Source: an uncultured Bacteroidota bacterium
GTDB taxonomy: Bacteria > Bacteroidota > Bacteroidia > Chitinophagales > Chitinophagaceae
Assembly: GCA_903912435.1 (NCBI GenBank)
Contig: CAIWHI010000144.1
Location: 1 to 7,620 of the forward strand
Direction: 5' to 3'
Length of the DNA stretch: 7,620 nucleotides
Below, in pieces: positions 1 through 6,659 of this stretch (position 1 is its first letter; every line of letters begins with the position of its first letter). Both the position numbers and the translations under genes were made by a program. The notes under the pieces are model-generated. The model did not search any database and was not told where the DNA came from. It worked only from the letters and a program-made list of their open reading frames with translations.

Positions 1-688
1 AAAATACGATTTTGAAAAAAGTAAGGAAAGAATAAACAATATCCTTAACACCAGCGATTTGGAATTCACAGAACTAAAAAATATTCCAACAAGAGATAAG
101 CTAACTCATAATAATGGATTTTACGTACAATGCACATCAATGTTTGTTGACATTAGAAAATCAACCCAAATGGCTACAAAATATAGAAAAGCAACCCTTG
201 CTAGAATTTACAAATGCTATATTTCTGAGGTTGTGGCAATAATAAATGGCAACAATGAATGTGTTGAAATTTGTATCGAAGGCGATTGTGTGTGGGGCAT
301 ATTTAATACAACTAAAAAAGCAGAAATCGACGGTGTTGTTAACACAGCGGCTCAGATATCTTCTATAATAAATATATTAAATTCAAAACTTAAAGTCAAA
401 AATTTAGATCCAATATCAATTGGGATAGGGATTGATTACGGAAGCACATTAATGGTTAAAGCTGGTCATTCAGGTACAGGGGTTAACGATGTGGTTTGGA
501 TGGGCGAAGTAGTGGCCATGTCATCCAAACTTGCGTCATATGGAAATAGAAACGATGGAGATCAACAAGTAATGATTTCAGAAACACTATACACAAATAT
601 CAATCAAGATTTAAAGAGTTTATTTTCATATAACAGCTCCAGAATATGTTACCATGGCAATATAATCATACCTGCAATGAAGGAATAA
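1..688 (+). CDS. pycC: Pycsar-type class III nucleotide (pyrimidine) cyclase, 5' partial
   Basis: A stand-alone class III nucleotidyl cyclase domain. In Pycsar, such cyclases make cCMP or cUMP during phage infection and trigger a neighbouring effector that kills or arrests the cell. The reading frame is open to the left edge (..YDFEKSKERINNILN..), so the true start lies outside; the first in-frame ATG (140) would cut into the catalytic core. Numbering the TTG codon at 59 as residue 1, the metal-binding motifs are FVDIRKST (Asp31) and EGDCVWGIF (Asp76). IGIGIDYG follows at 122-128, then NDVVWMGEVV at 143-152, and the end is CYHGNIIIPAMKE. This motif set and compact size match PycC proteins as I remember them. 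By eye, the purine-specifying Lys/Asp positions of adenylate cyclases are Cys72 and Val146, and the usual transition-state Asn and Arg are Ala153 and Lys157. The gene is AT-rich (about 34% GC), suggesting transfer. No effector lies downstream. Class III cyclase is near certain; Pycsar is likely; the product nucleotide is unknown. Confidence 0.82.
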   Translation, partial: KYDFEKSKERINNILNTSDLEFTELKNIPTRDKLTHNNGFYVQCTSMFVDIRKSTQMATKYRKATLARIYKCYISEVVAIINGNNECVEICIEGDCVWGIFNTTKKAEIDGVVNTAAQISSIINILNSKLKVKNLDPISIGIGIDYGSTLMVKAGHSGTGVNDVVWMGEVVAMSSKLASYGNRNDGDQQVMISETLYTNINQDLKSLFSYNSSRICYHGNIIIPAMKE

Positions 689-696
689 AAGTAAAA

Positions 697-2067
697 TTAT
701 TTATCCATCAACCCCTGCTCACTCACCAAATAAATAAACTGGGCTAATACTACTGCCCCTAGTTTTAGTTCCCTGTGGTTTACATTTTCAAAGATATCAG
801 CATTGGTATGGTGGTAATCGAAATAGCGCTGGCAATCAGGGTTAAGACCTGCCATTGGCACCTTAAGCTTTTCGCCTAATGGGCTAATATCAGACCCACC
901 CTCTTCACGGGTGAAGTCGTATACCCCATATGGCAGGAAGAGGTCTTTGTACTTAATCACCTTTTCCTTTTTGTCTTGGCTCATTTCCATGCCAATACCC
1001 CTTGGTGAGAAACCACCGGCATCAGTCTCGATGGCTAAAATATGATTTTCATGTTTGGCTACAGCAGAGTCGGCATAGGCCTGACCGCCCTTCTGGCCAT
1101 TTTCCTCGTTCATAAAAAGCACCGCCCTAATGGTGCATTTAGGCTTGAGACCCAACGCCTTAAACGCCCTTAAAATCTCTATAGACTGCACACAACCTGC
1201 ACCATCGTCCATAGCACCTTCCCCTACGTCCCATGAATCAAGGTGACCACCTACTGTAATTATTTTTTCAGGTGTTTCACTACCTTTTATTTCACCTATC
1301 ACGTTATAAGACCTTACCGGATTAGGCATCATATGGCATTGCGATTTTAGCTTTGCCAATGGAGTTCTTTTATCACATACTTTTTCAAAAGCATCGGCAG
1401 TAATATTACCTATTGCCATTACCGGAATGCGCTTTGTGCTATCCTTATAGTGCATAGCACCCGTATGCGGAAAGTCATCAGCACCTGTAGACATTGAACG
1501 GATGATAACCCCTACTGCACCTTTCTCCGCAGCCACACTGGCACTGCCACCACGGTATTTCACAGCATCGCCGTAGCCCTCAAACGTAAATATAAAATCC
1601 TGCCTGAAACGGTAATTAAAGAACACAATTTTACCGGCCACTGCGGTTACAGGCAGCGCCTTAAATTCGTCATAATTATGCACCATTATTACCTGGGCTT
1701 CTATCTCCTTGCCATCACTACCCTGACTATTACCCAATGATAGCGCATCTACTTTTTTGTATTTGCCATCCATCATCAGTTGCAGACTTTCCTCACCCCT
1801 GTACCAGTAAGGCACATCGGCTGGCTGTAGCCATACCTTATCTGCCCCGGCTTCCTTCATGGCTTTTTCGCCCCAGGTCACGGCTTTGGCAGCTGCAGGT
1901 GAACCACTAATCCTATGTCCTACGGTTTTGCAAAGCACCCTGAGGTTGTCATAACATGTGCCATACAACATTATCTCATCAGAAATTTTCCTGAACGATA
2001 ATGAATCCTGCGCAGAGGATGTAAGTGTCAAGCCGAAGGCAATGGCAGTAAGGAAACCTGATTTCAT
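697..2067 (-). CDS. Secreted M28 family zinc metallopeptidase (carboxypeptidase Q-like, PA domain)
   Basis: An exported zinc exopeptidase of family M28, probably cleaving peptides or dipeptides outside the cytoplasm. The start at 2067 gives a clean signal peptide (MKSGFLTAIAFGLTLTSSAQ, cleavage near SSAQ-D); an in-frame ATG at 2106 would add 13 residues. Numbering from the 2067 start, a PA-like insert (about 125-240) carries AVAGKIVFFNYRF and AAEKGAVGVIIRS. The catalytic domain follows from about 250. Predicted ligands are His275 in GGHLDSWDVGEG, Asp287 of AMDDGAG, the general base Glu321 and ligand Glu322 in FMNEENG, Asp349 in ETDAGG, and His420 in YHHTNAD. All canonical two-zinc positions are present and the length (456 aa) is normal, so it should be active. 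The stop is 8 bp from the convergent cyclase stop with no terminator between. The upstream gap holds hairpins. The exact substrate cannot be read from sequence. Confidence 0.92.
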   Translation of the reverse strand: MKSGFLTAIAFGLTLTSSAQDSLSFRKISDEIMLYGTCYDNLRVLCKTVGHRISGSPAAAKAVTWGEKAMKEAGADKVWLQPADVPYWYRGEESLQLMMDGKYKKVDALSLGNSQGSDGKEIEAQVIMVHNYDEFKALPVTAVAGKIVFFNYRFRQDFIFTFEGYGDAVKYRGGSASVAAEKGAVGVIIRSMSTGADDFPHTGAMHYKDSTKRIPVMAIGNITADAFEKVCDKRTPLAKLKSQCHMMPNPVRSYNVIGEIKGSETPEKIITVGGHLDSWDVGEGAMDDGAGCVQSIEILRAFKALGLKPKCTIRAVLFMNEENGQKGGQAYADSAVAKHENHILAIETDAGGFSPRGIGMEMSQDKKEKVIKYKDLFLPYGVYDFTREEGGSDISPLGEKLKVPMAGLNPDCQRYFDYHHTNADIFENVNHRELKLGAVVLAQFIYLVSEQGLMDK

Positions 2068-2100
2068 ATTTTTAACCAATATTTTTTGCAACAAAATAAT

Positions 2101-2125
2101 TTGCAATTAACAACCTTAATTGTAA
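2101..2125. repeat. AT-rich inverted repeat upstream of the M28 gene
   Basis: CAATTAA (2104-2110) and TTAATTG (2116-2122) form perfect 7-bp arms around a 5-nt loop. A G-T wobble and two A-T pairs can extend them to about 10 bp. It sits 34-58 nt upstream of the chosen M28 start and covers the alternative ATG at 2104-2106. It could be an operator, a 5' UTR hairpin or part of the neighbouring hairpin cluster; the sequence does not decide which. Confidence 0.45.
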
Positions 2126-2135
2126 TACCACATTG

Positions 2136-2219
2136 AACCCGCTACAGGGTTTATAATCGGTGGTTTTCATTTCCCCTGGTTTCACAGGGGGCTATTCATA
2201 TTGAAGTCCGTTGGGCTTC
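2136..2219. repeat. Cluster of three tandem hairpins, probable Bacteroidota intergenic repeat
   Basis: Three short stem-loops stand in a row. First, AACCC/GGGTT (2136-2140 with 2147-2151). Second, CCCCTG/CAGGGG (2173-2178 with 2185-2190). Third, GAAGTCC/GGGCTTC (2203-2209 with 2213-2219, one G-T pair). The spacers contain CGGTGGTTTTCATT and CTATTCATATT, which I remember as recurring between GC-rich stems in intergenic repeats of Sphingobacteria-like genomes. The GC-rich stems in an otherwise AT-rich gap fit a mobile or repeated palindromic element. It lies downstream of the 182-aa gene, so it could also end that transcript, although no U-tract follows the stems. Confidence 0.6.
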
Positions 2220-2286
2220 CTCCATACACTATCTAAATACCAAATTCCCAAATTCGATGAAAAAGTGAATTGAATATCTTCAAAAA

Positions 2287-2835
2287 CTAATCCTTTCCAC
2301 CCTGACCTTTGAACTGGTGGTGGGTTTCTTTGAACAGCACGTTGAATGTAGTTAGCGACCCATAGATTGAGGTAATGTATTGTTGCAGGTCCACCTTTTC
2401 ATCGTCGGTCATTACCTTATGGGCATTAATTTTCTGCTCCATTACACGTAGGCGGTCACGCACCATCACAATTTTGTGGAAGAATGTTTCTATCGGCACT
2501 TCCTTTTGCGCCATGGTAGGGTCGCCTGGTTTCAGAATCATATTGCCCCTACGCCATTTTGGGCCTATTGGCACCAACTGCATATCGTGCAGACGCTGGT
2601 CCAGTATATTACTTAGTGCTTGCTCTATATCAGCAATGGTTATATGCTCACTCCCCCCGCCGGTTGCAGCTACTTCTTCCAGTGTTTTAAGGCCTTCATA
2701 ATCCTTGCTGATACTCTTGGTACCGTTTTGCGACTTAAACCAGATGATATAAAACTCAACGGCTGTATCTACGATAACTCCTTTTCCAAAATGCTGGTGG
2801 TCTACTCTCGAACCTATTCCTAATTGATTACTCAT
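2287..2835 (-). CDS. Hypothetical protein with N-terminal UvrD/PcrA-tail-like SH3/Tudor motif
   Basis: A 182-residue cytoplasmic protein with no signal peptide or membrane segment. Residues 5-35 (LGIGSRVDHQHFGKGVIVD, then EFYIIWFKSQNGTKSI) match the pattern GxRVxHxxFGxGxI followed by beta strands. That pattern occurs in the small SH3/Tudor-like tails of UvrD/PcrA helicases and related CarD-like modules, which in those families bind RNA polymerase. A linker (about 56-65) precedes a helical region (66-83). A conserved-looking block LVPIGPKWRRGNMILKPGD lies at 87-105, and a long charged helical C-terminus (115-170) may be coiled. No helicase or other enzymatic motif is seen. A role at RNA polymerase or in DNA transactions is only inferred from the N-terminal motif. 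The ATG at 2835 follows GGAGG at 14 nt, rather far for a working ribosome-binding site. The gene is probably chromosomal core in its lineage. Confidence 0.75.
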   Translation of the reverse strand: MSNQLGIGSRVDHQHFGKGVIVDTAVEFYIIWFKSQNGTKSISKDYEGLKTLEEVAATGGGSEHITIADIEQALSNILDQRLHDMQLVPIGPKWRRGNMILKPGDPTMAQKEVPIETFFHKIVMVRDRLRVMEQKINAHKVMTDDEKVDLQQYITSIYGSLTTFNVLFKETHHQFKGQGGKD

Positions 2836-2871
2836 AAAGATTTATTGAGCCTCCAAAATAAGGAAAAAGCG

Positions 2872-2900
2872 CAAAAACTATGTGCTTATTATTTCAACAA
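2872..2900 (-). promoter_or_regulatory. Weak candidate promoter for the 182-aa gene
   Basis: On the minus strand, TTG (2900-2898), 17 nt, then TAGTTTTTG (2880-2872) resembles the Bacteroidota promoter TTTG-N19-TAnnTTTG with one extra base in the -7 box. It would give a 5' UTR of about 30 nt. The match is imperfect and the region is AT-rich. Confidence 0.22.
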
Positions 2901-2938
2901 GGAAAATTCACCCATTAAATACCACCTTATACCAGGGT

Positions 2939-5431
2939 TTAGTATTTCACTGCTTTTGAAGTAGTATGAATCCCATTGGCAAATACACCTATTTGGTAAA
3001 CTCCAGGTGCTAATTTTGAGGCATCAATAAGGTCATTATTTTTTTGGGTCAACAAACATCGCCCCATCATGTCATAAACCTTAACCTCATAGGTCGCTGG
3101 TAACTGCGACCCAAATTTAAGCTTCCAATTTTCATGAGTGGGGTTAGGTGTAAGTTCAGCAACAATAGGAGCAACAGGCTTAACTGCTAAGGGGTAGCCT
3201 GGGTTCACCAGATTACATTCCCATATACTACGCCCATAGGTTGCGGCCCTCACTTTGTAATTCCTAAAGTTTATATCAATATCATCCACAATTACATTTG
3301 GCAGGCCTGTACTATATTGGCTCCAGGAACCCACATGTGATGAGTCGGTATAATATACACCTATATCTGTACCAATGAACAAGGCCCCAGGAGTTGTAGA
3401 ATCAACCGCAATACAATTGGCAGGAATATTTGGCAAAGCATAGCTAATATTAGTCCATGAAGCACCGGCATTGTTACTCATATATACTTTTTGACCCGAA
3501 ACATAACCTGAAAAGGTGACATATACCCTTGATGGATTGGTATAGTCTACAGCAATTCGGGTGATGGGCAATGTTGATACCGGCAATGTCCCTGTAACAT
3601 CAGACCACGTAAGACCGCCATCTATAGTGCGTATAATATGGTTAAAATCGGCCGCATATATATAATTAGTATTAGATGGTGCTACAGCTAAAGATACCGC
3701 GCCACCAGGAAATGGGGTTGTAGTGGTTAATGCCCCATAATTATTATAAATATCTTTTAGCCCATAGTAAAAGGTATCAGAAGTATTAGGATTAAAAGCT
3801 ACAGGTGATGTCCAATATCCACCAAACCCCATACCAAATGGATTAAAAGTTAGTCCCCTATCCGTCGACAATTGAAAATTCCCATTTTGTGTAGAAGCAA
3901 TCTGGAAATTATCATCTCCCTGGAAAATAGCACATGCCATACCATCGCCATAGGGTCCGTTTGAAAGTAACCAGCTTGTTCCATCATTATAAAAAGTGGC
4001 GTTATCCTGTAGCCCGGCCAACATAATATAGGGATTCTGCCTTGATGAAGCCATCCAATAAATTTGAGATATCATCAAACCATTGCTAATATTTGTCCAC
4101 GACACACCGCTATCCCTGGTTACTACAATACCACCATCATTGCCGAAAAATATTGTGCCCCTATGTAATGGGTTAAAAGCTATGGCATGATTATCCGGAT
4201 GTACATAATAGATAGAAGAGTCAAAATAAGACCAGGTACTGCCCCCATCATCTGATGCAGCGATGTTCAGACCAGAAGCAAAAATTAAATTCGAATCAAG
4301 TGGAGATACCCCTAAAACCCTATCATAAAATCCATAAAAGCCGGCAATCGTTGATGGCGAGGAAAGTGGATTGAAAGTCAGCCCCTCGTCATTTGAAAGA
4401 GACAGATTATCACCATCATCAAGGAGCCATATATTTTTTGGTGCTGCGGGTGATACTGCTATCGAGCAACGATTATGAGTAGTATTTACGGCAGGATATA
4501 ATGTATGCCAGGTCAGGCCGGCATCATAGGAAGCTCTAAGATTTAATGTATTTACAGCATAAATGGTATCAGGCCGGTTGGGTCTGAATGCCATACTATA
4601 AACCAATCCCGTATCCACCACTGTCCAGGTAGCACCTGCATCTGCCGTACGGTAAATTCCGTGGCTGGTAGCTGCTAACAAAATATTTGGGTTTACAGGG
4701 TGTATCAATAATCGTTGAATCATATCCCTGTCACTCTGTATCCTGCTTAATCCGGTTGTACTCCACGATGTGCCACCGTCTACACTTTTCATAACTCCTG
4801 CAGAATAAAGCCCACCCCAAAAAATAGGCATTGAATGTGGCACATAACCATATTTGTCTCCTGTGGCGGCATATAGCGTATCAGTATGTCTTGGATTTAC
4901 AGCTATATCTGCAATGCTCAGAGAAGGAAAATCACTGGTATGCGTAGTCCATGTAGTACCACCATCATGGCTTATCCATACCCCTCCACAGGCAGCACCT
5001 ATATATATGGTATTGGTATCAATCGGGTCGATAACGATACAATCTATACGACCTATGCCATAATAATTGATGGGTACATTTACAGGACCCAGGGGTTGCC
5101 AACCGGTAAGGGTAGTTTTAGCACCTAATCTTTTTGCTCCTTTTGCTTTTTCATATTCATCAAGCAAAATACCCGGCCTGGGCATATTGCCCGTGGGATA
5201 ACAGCGGGGCTCTACGAAATGAAACCACCTATTGAATCGCTCCAGGTCATTATCATCCTTGCCGGTATTTTCTTCCTGGGGATTGTGTAATACATTTTTA
5301 AGAAATTGCTTCTTAATTTCATAAATATTGCTGCCACCAGAAACTGGCTGGGCTGGGTTTGCAATAGCAGATTGTGCCTGAATCTTATTGGTAAAAAATA
5401 AGGCAAGGAATAACAAAGGTAAATAGCGCAT
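2939..5431 (-). CDS. Secreted T9SS substrate: sortilin/BNR-type beta-propeller protein with type A C-terminal sorting domain
   Basis: An 830-residue exported protein. Residues 1-20 are a signal peptide (MRYLPLLFLALFFTNKIQAQ). The body carries ten Asp-boxes ([S/T]-x-[D/N]-x-G-x-[S/T]-[W/F]) starting at residues 154, 216, 262, 301, 346, 393, 438, 522, 602 and 652. This is typical of sortilin/VPS10-, sialidase- and BNR-like propellers. The last box has Asn for Asp. VRAATYGRSIWE (727-738) closes the propeller region, as is usual in this protein group. Residues about 757-830 form the T9SS type A sorting domain: ELTPNPTHENWKLKF, VKVYDMMGRCLL, SKLAPGVYQI and a final basic KAVKY. It should cross the outer membrane by T9SS and be attached to the surface or released. 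No sialidase active-site set is evident, so carbohydrate or protein binding is more likely than catalysis. The gene stands alone between gaps of about 100 bp; a palindrome abuts its start. Confidence 0.93.
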   Translation of the reverse strand: MRYLPLLFLALFFTNKIQAQSAIANPAQPVSGGSNIYEIKKQFLKNVLHNPQEENTGKDDNDLERFNRWFHFVEPRCYPTGNMPRPGILLDEYEKAKGAKRLGAKTTLTGWQPLGPVNVPINYYGIGRIDCIVIDPIDTNTIYIGAACGGVWISHDGGTTWTTHTSDFPSLSIADIAVNPRHTDTLYAATGDKYGYVPHSMPIFWGGLYSAGVMKSVDGGTSWSTTGLSRIQSDRDMIQRLLIHPVNPNILLAATSHGIYRTADAGATWTVVDTGLVYSMAFRPNRPDTIYAVNTLNLRASYDAGLTWHTLYPAVNTTHNRCSIAVSPAAPKNIWLLDDGDNLSLSNDEGLTFNPLSSPSTIAGFYGFYDRVLGVSPLDSNLIFASGLNIAASDDGGSTWSYFDSSIYYVHPDNHAIAFNPLHRGTIFFGNDGGIVVTRDSGVSWTNISNGLMISQIYWMASSRQNPYIMLAGLQDNATFYNDGTSWLLSNGPYGDGMACAIFQGDDNFQIASTQNGNFQLSTDRGLTFNPFGMGFGGYWTSPVAFNPNTSDTFYYGLKDIYNNYGALTTTTPFPGGAVSLAVAPSNTNYIYAADFNHIIRTIDGGLTWSDVTGTLPVSTLPITRIAVDYTNPSRVYVTFSGYVSGQKVYMSNNAGASWTNISYALPNIPANCIAVDSTTPGALFIGTDIGVYYTDSSHVGSWSQYSTGLPNVIVDDIDINFRNYKVRAATYGRSIWECNLVNPGYPLAVKPVAPIVAELTPNPTHENWKLKFGSQLPATYEVKVYDMMGRCLLTQKNNDLIDASKLAPGVYQIGVFANGIHTTSKAVKY

Positions 5432-5435
5432 ATAA

Positions 5436-5467
5436 AAGATTTTACAATAAAGTTATTGAAAAATCTT
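5436..5467. promoter_or_regulatory. 32-bp near-perfect palindrome at the propeller gene start
   Basis: Outer arms AAGATTTT (5436-5443) and AAAATCTT (5460-5467) enclose inner arms CAATAA (5445-5450) and TTATTG (5453-5458). Only one mismatched pair (5444/5459) and a 2-nt centre break the symmetry, so 14 of 15 positions pair. Read on the minus strand, it lies 62 nt past the L,D-transpeptidase stop, is followed by TTTTATATG, and ends 4 nt before the propeller start codon. It could be an AT-rich bidirectional terminator for the upstream gene, a regulator operator, or a hairpin that masks translation initiation. Confidence 0.6.
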
Positions 5468-5529
5468 CAAACTACGCTTCCTTATTAAAAATATTTAATG
5501 GCTCACAATTGAGGTGAATTCTGATAATA

Positions 5530-6387
5530 CTAATTAGATGTAGGTAAAGTAACTACACTATCAACCTTTCCACTTTTGTTGCGGTATTCTATAATCCTGG
5601 CCTTTGGTTTTGGTAAGCTAATGGCTTGCATATCCTGATAGATACTCCCACCTGGCAGATTCATTATCTTCTTATTGAGCCATACAGTAGATTTCAGATA
5701 ATTCTCTTCAGGATAATAAATAAAAAGGCAGGTACTATCCTTTATAGTATTGATGATTTTGTTAGAGAGCTTTGCTGGTACAGCAGGACAACCCCAGCTA
5801 CGACCCAGGTGGTCATTACCCCTTATGAATTTCTGACTTACATATTTAGCTCCATGCACCACTATCCCCCTATCAAAGGCAGCATCGTTAAAACCCTGGT
5901 CCATACCTACTAAATGAAGTGACATACCATGGTCGCCATCATAAGTATCGGTAGTAACATAAAATCCAAGGCTGGTTTGGTGCGAATCGAAATTATTTGA
6001 AAATGCATAAGCATACTCATCGCCCGAACCCTGGCCATGTGCCACGAAGGTATTGTAGATTACTTTTTTAGAAGCTAGGTCTATCACCCACATTCTGTCT
6101 TCTGATGATGACAAACTCATATCACAAATGGTGAGCAATTCTTTTTCTGATGATAATTTACCCTCGATTTTTAGATTCAAATAACCCTGGCATGCCTTAC
6201 TAAAAACATCAAAAGAAAGCTTTTTGTAATCCTCAAAGTCAATTTGTTTATAGACTGTAGCAATGTAATTTTTAATCAATACTTCATTTACTGCAGTGCT
6301 ATTTTCATTCTCCGGCACTGTTTTGAATGATGTTAATGCCAACATTACTACAAGATAAACCACCAGGCTCCTAATCATTTTCTTCAT
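5530..6387 (-). CDS. Exported L,D-transpeptidase-like protein (YkuD_2 / murein L,D-transpeptidase catalytic domain family)
   Basis: A 285-residue envelope protein, probably a cysteine L,D-transpeptidase that cross-links or edits peptidoglycan, or a related catalytic-domain protein. Residues 1-20 (MKKMIRSLVVYLVVMLALTS) are a hydrophobic export signal without a lipobox or clear AxA site, so it may stay as an N-terminal anchor. The catalytic region spans about 86-226. It includes DMSLSSSEDRMWVIDL, HGQGSGDEYAYAFSN, HQTSLGFYVT, then GIVVHGAKYVS with catalytic His178, and GRSWGCPAVP with nucleophile Cys200. The order H-G-A then S-W-G-C-P matches the YkuD_2 group common in Bacteroidota. A tail of about 55 residues follows (WLNKKIMNLPGG.., then ARIIEYRNKSGKVDSVV). 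A second ATG is at codon 4; the first is taken because it keeps the basic MKKMIR start. An inverted repeat and promoter-like boxes lie upstream. Confidence 0.9.
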   Translation of the reverse strand: MKKMIRSLVVYLVVMLALTSFKTVPENENSTAVNEVLIKNYIATVYKQIDFEDYKKLSFDVFSKACQGYLNLKIEGKLSSEKELLTICDMSLSSSEDRMWVIDLASKKVIYNTFVAHGQGSGDEYAYAFSNNFDSHQTSLGFYVTTDTYDGDHGMSLHLVGMDQGFNDAAFDRGIVVHGAKYVSQKFIRGNDHLGRSWGCPAVPAKLSNKIINTIKDSTCLFIYYPEENYLKSTVWLNKKIMNLPGGSIYQDMQAISLPKPKARIIEYRNKSGKVDSVVTLPTSN

Positions 6388-6394
6388 CTCGCTG

Positions 6395-6413
6395 TATTAA
6401 TCATGAATTAATA
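6395..6413. repeat. Inverted repeat TATTAAT-5-ATTAATA before the L,D-transpeptidase start
   Basis: TATTAAT (6395-6401) and ATTAATA (6407-6413) are perfect 7-bp arms around CATGA. The element lies 8-26 nt upstream of the start codon, in the predicted 5' leader. It could be an operator or small hairpin, but such AT-rich symmetry also arises by chance. Confidence 0.35.
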
Positions 6414-6451
6414 GTCTATCATTTATAAAGTTAAGGGTAATTTGCACAACC

Positions 6452-6473
6452 CAAAGTTAAAAACGCAAATTTA
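6452..6473 (-). promoter_or_regulatory. Two candidate -7 boxes upstream of the L,D-transpeptidase gene
   Basis: On the minus strand, TAAATTTG (6473-6466) and TAACTTTG (6459-6452) both match the Bacteroidota -7 consensus TAnnTTTG exactly. They would give leaders of roughly 60-75 nt. No convincing TTTG-type -33 box is found at 17-22 nt upstream of either, so which of them works, if any, is open. The rest of the 272-bp gap (6388-6659) holds a run of T at 6528-6535 and one terminator-like hairpin, and no supported gene. Confidence 0.35.
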
Positions 6474-6614
6474 TCATATAATTGTGTAAGAAATGTTGAT
6501 TAAAAATTATCTCCCTAAAGTGGCAGCTTTTTTTTCTCAAAAAATCTTCCCATTGGCAATCATGACGCAAATTCCAATTTATATTAGCCTCAACAATTTG
6601 GGATGTTAACCCCG

Positions 6615-6635
6615 TAAAAGAGAAAATCTCTTTTA
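6615..6635 (-). terminator. Hairpin downstream of the stress-protein gene, possible terminator
   Basis: TAAAAGAG (6615-6622) pairs with CTCTTTTA (6628-6635) across a 5-nt loop, giving an 8-bp stem that begins 24 nt after the stop at 6660. On the minus strand the 3' arm is U-rich (CUCUUUUA), but it is followed by CGGGG and not by a U-tract, so termination would be non-classical. Confidence 0.45.
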
Positions 6636-6659
6636 GCAGATTATATATTTTACTCTTCC

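Noticed and set aside
59..61. TTG at 59 as the start of the cyclase gene
   Set aside because: The frame is open all the way to the left edge and the preceding 19 codons (YDFEKSKERINNILN..) look like the genuine PycC N-terminus, so the gene is treated as 5' partial.
2375..2823. Overlapping + strand open frames opposite the 182-aa gene
   Set aside because: They lie antisense to a coherent coding frame, and their translations have low-complexity Ser/Ile-rich composition with no recognisable domain.
5484..5499. ATTAAA-AATA-TTTAAT symmetry in the gap before the propeller gene
   Set aside because: Pure A/T arms of 6 bp in an AT-rich gap are expected by chance, and the stem would be too weak to act as a terminator.
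6516..6536. AAAG-TGGCAG-CTTT followed by a T-run, as a + strand terminator
   Set aside because: The stem is only four pairs and no + strand gene lies upstream for it to terminate.
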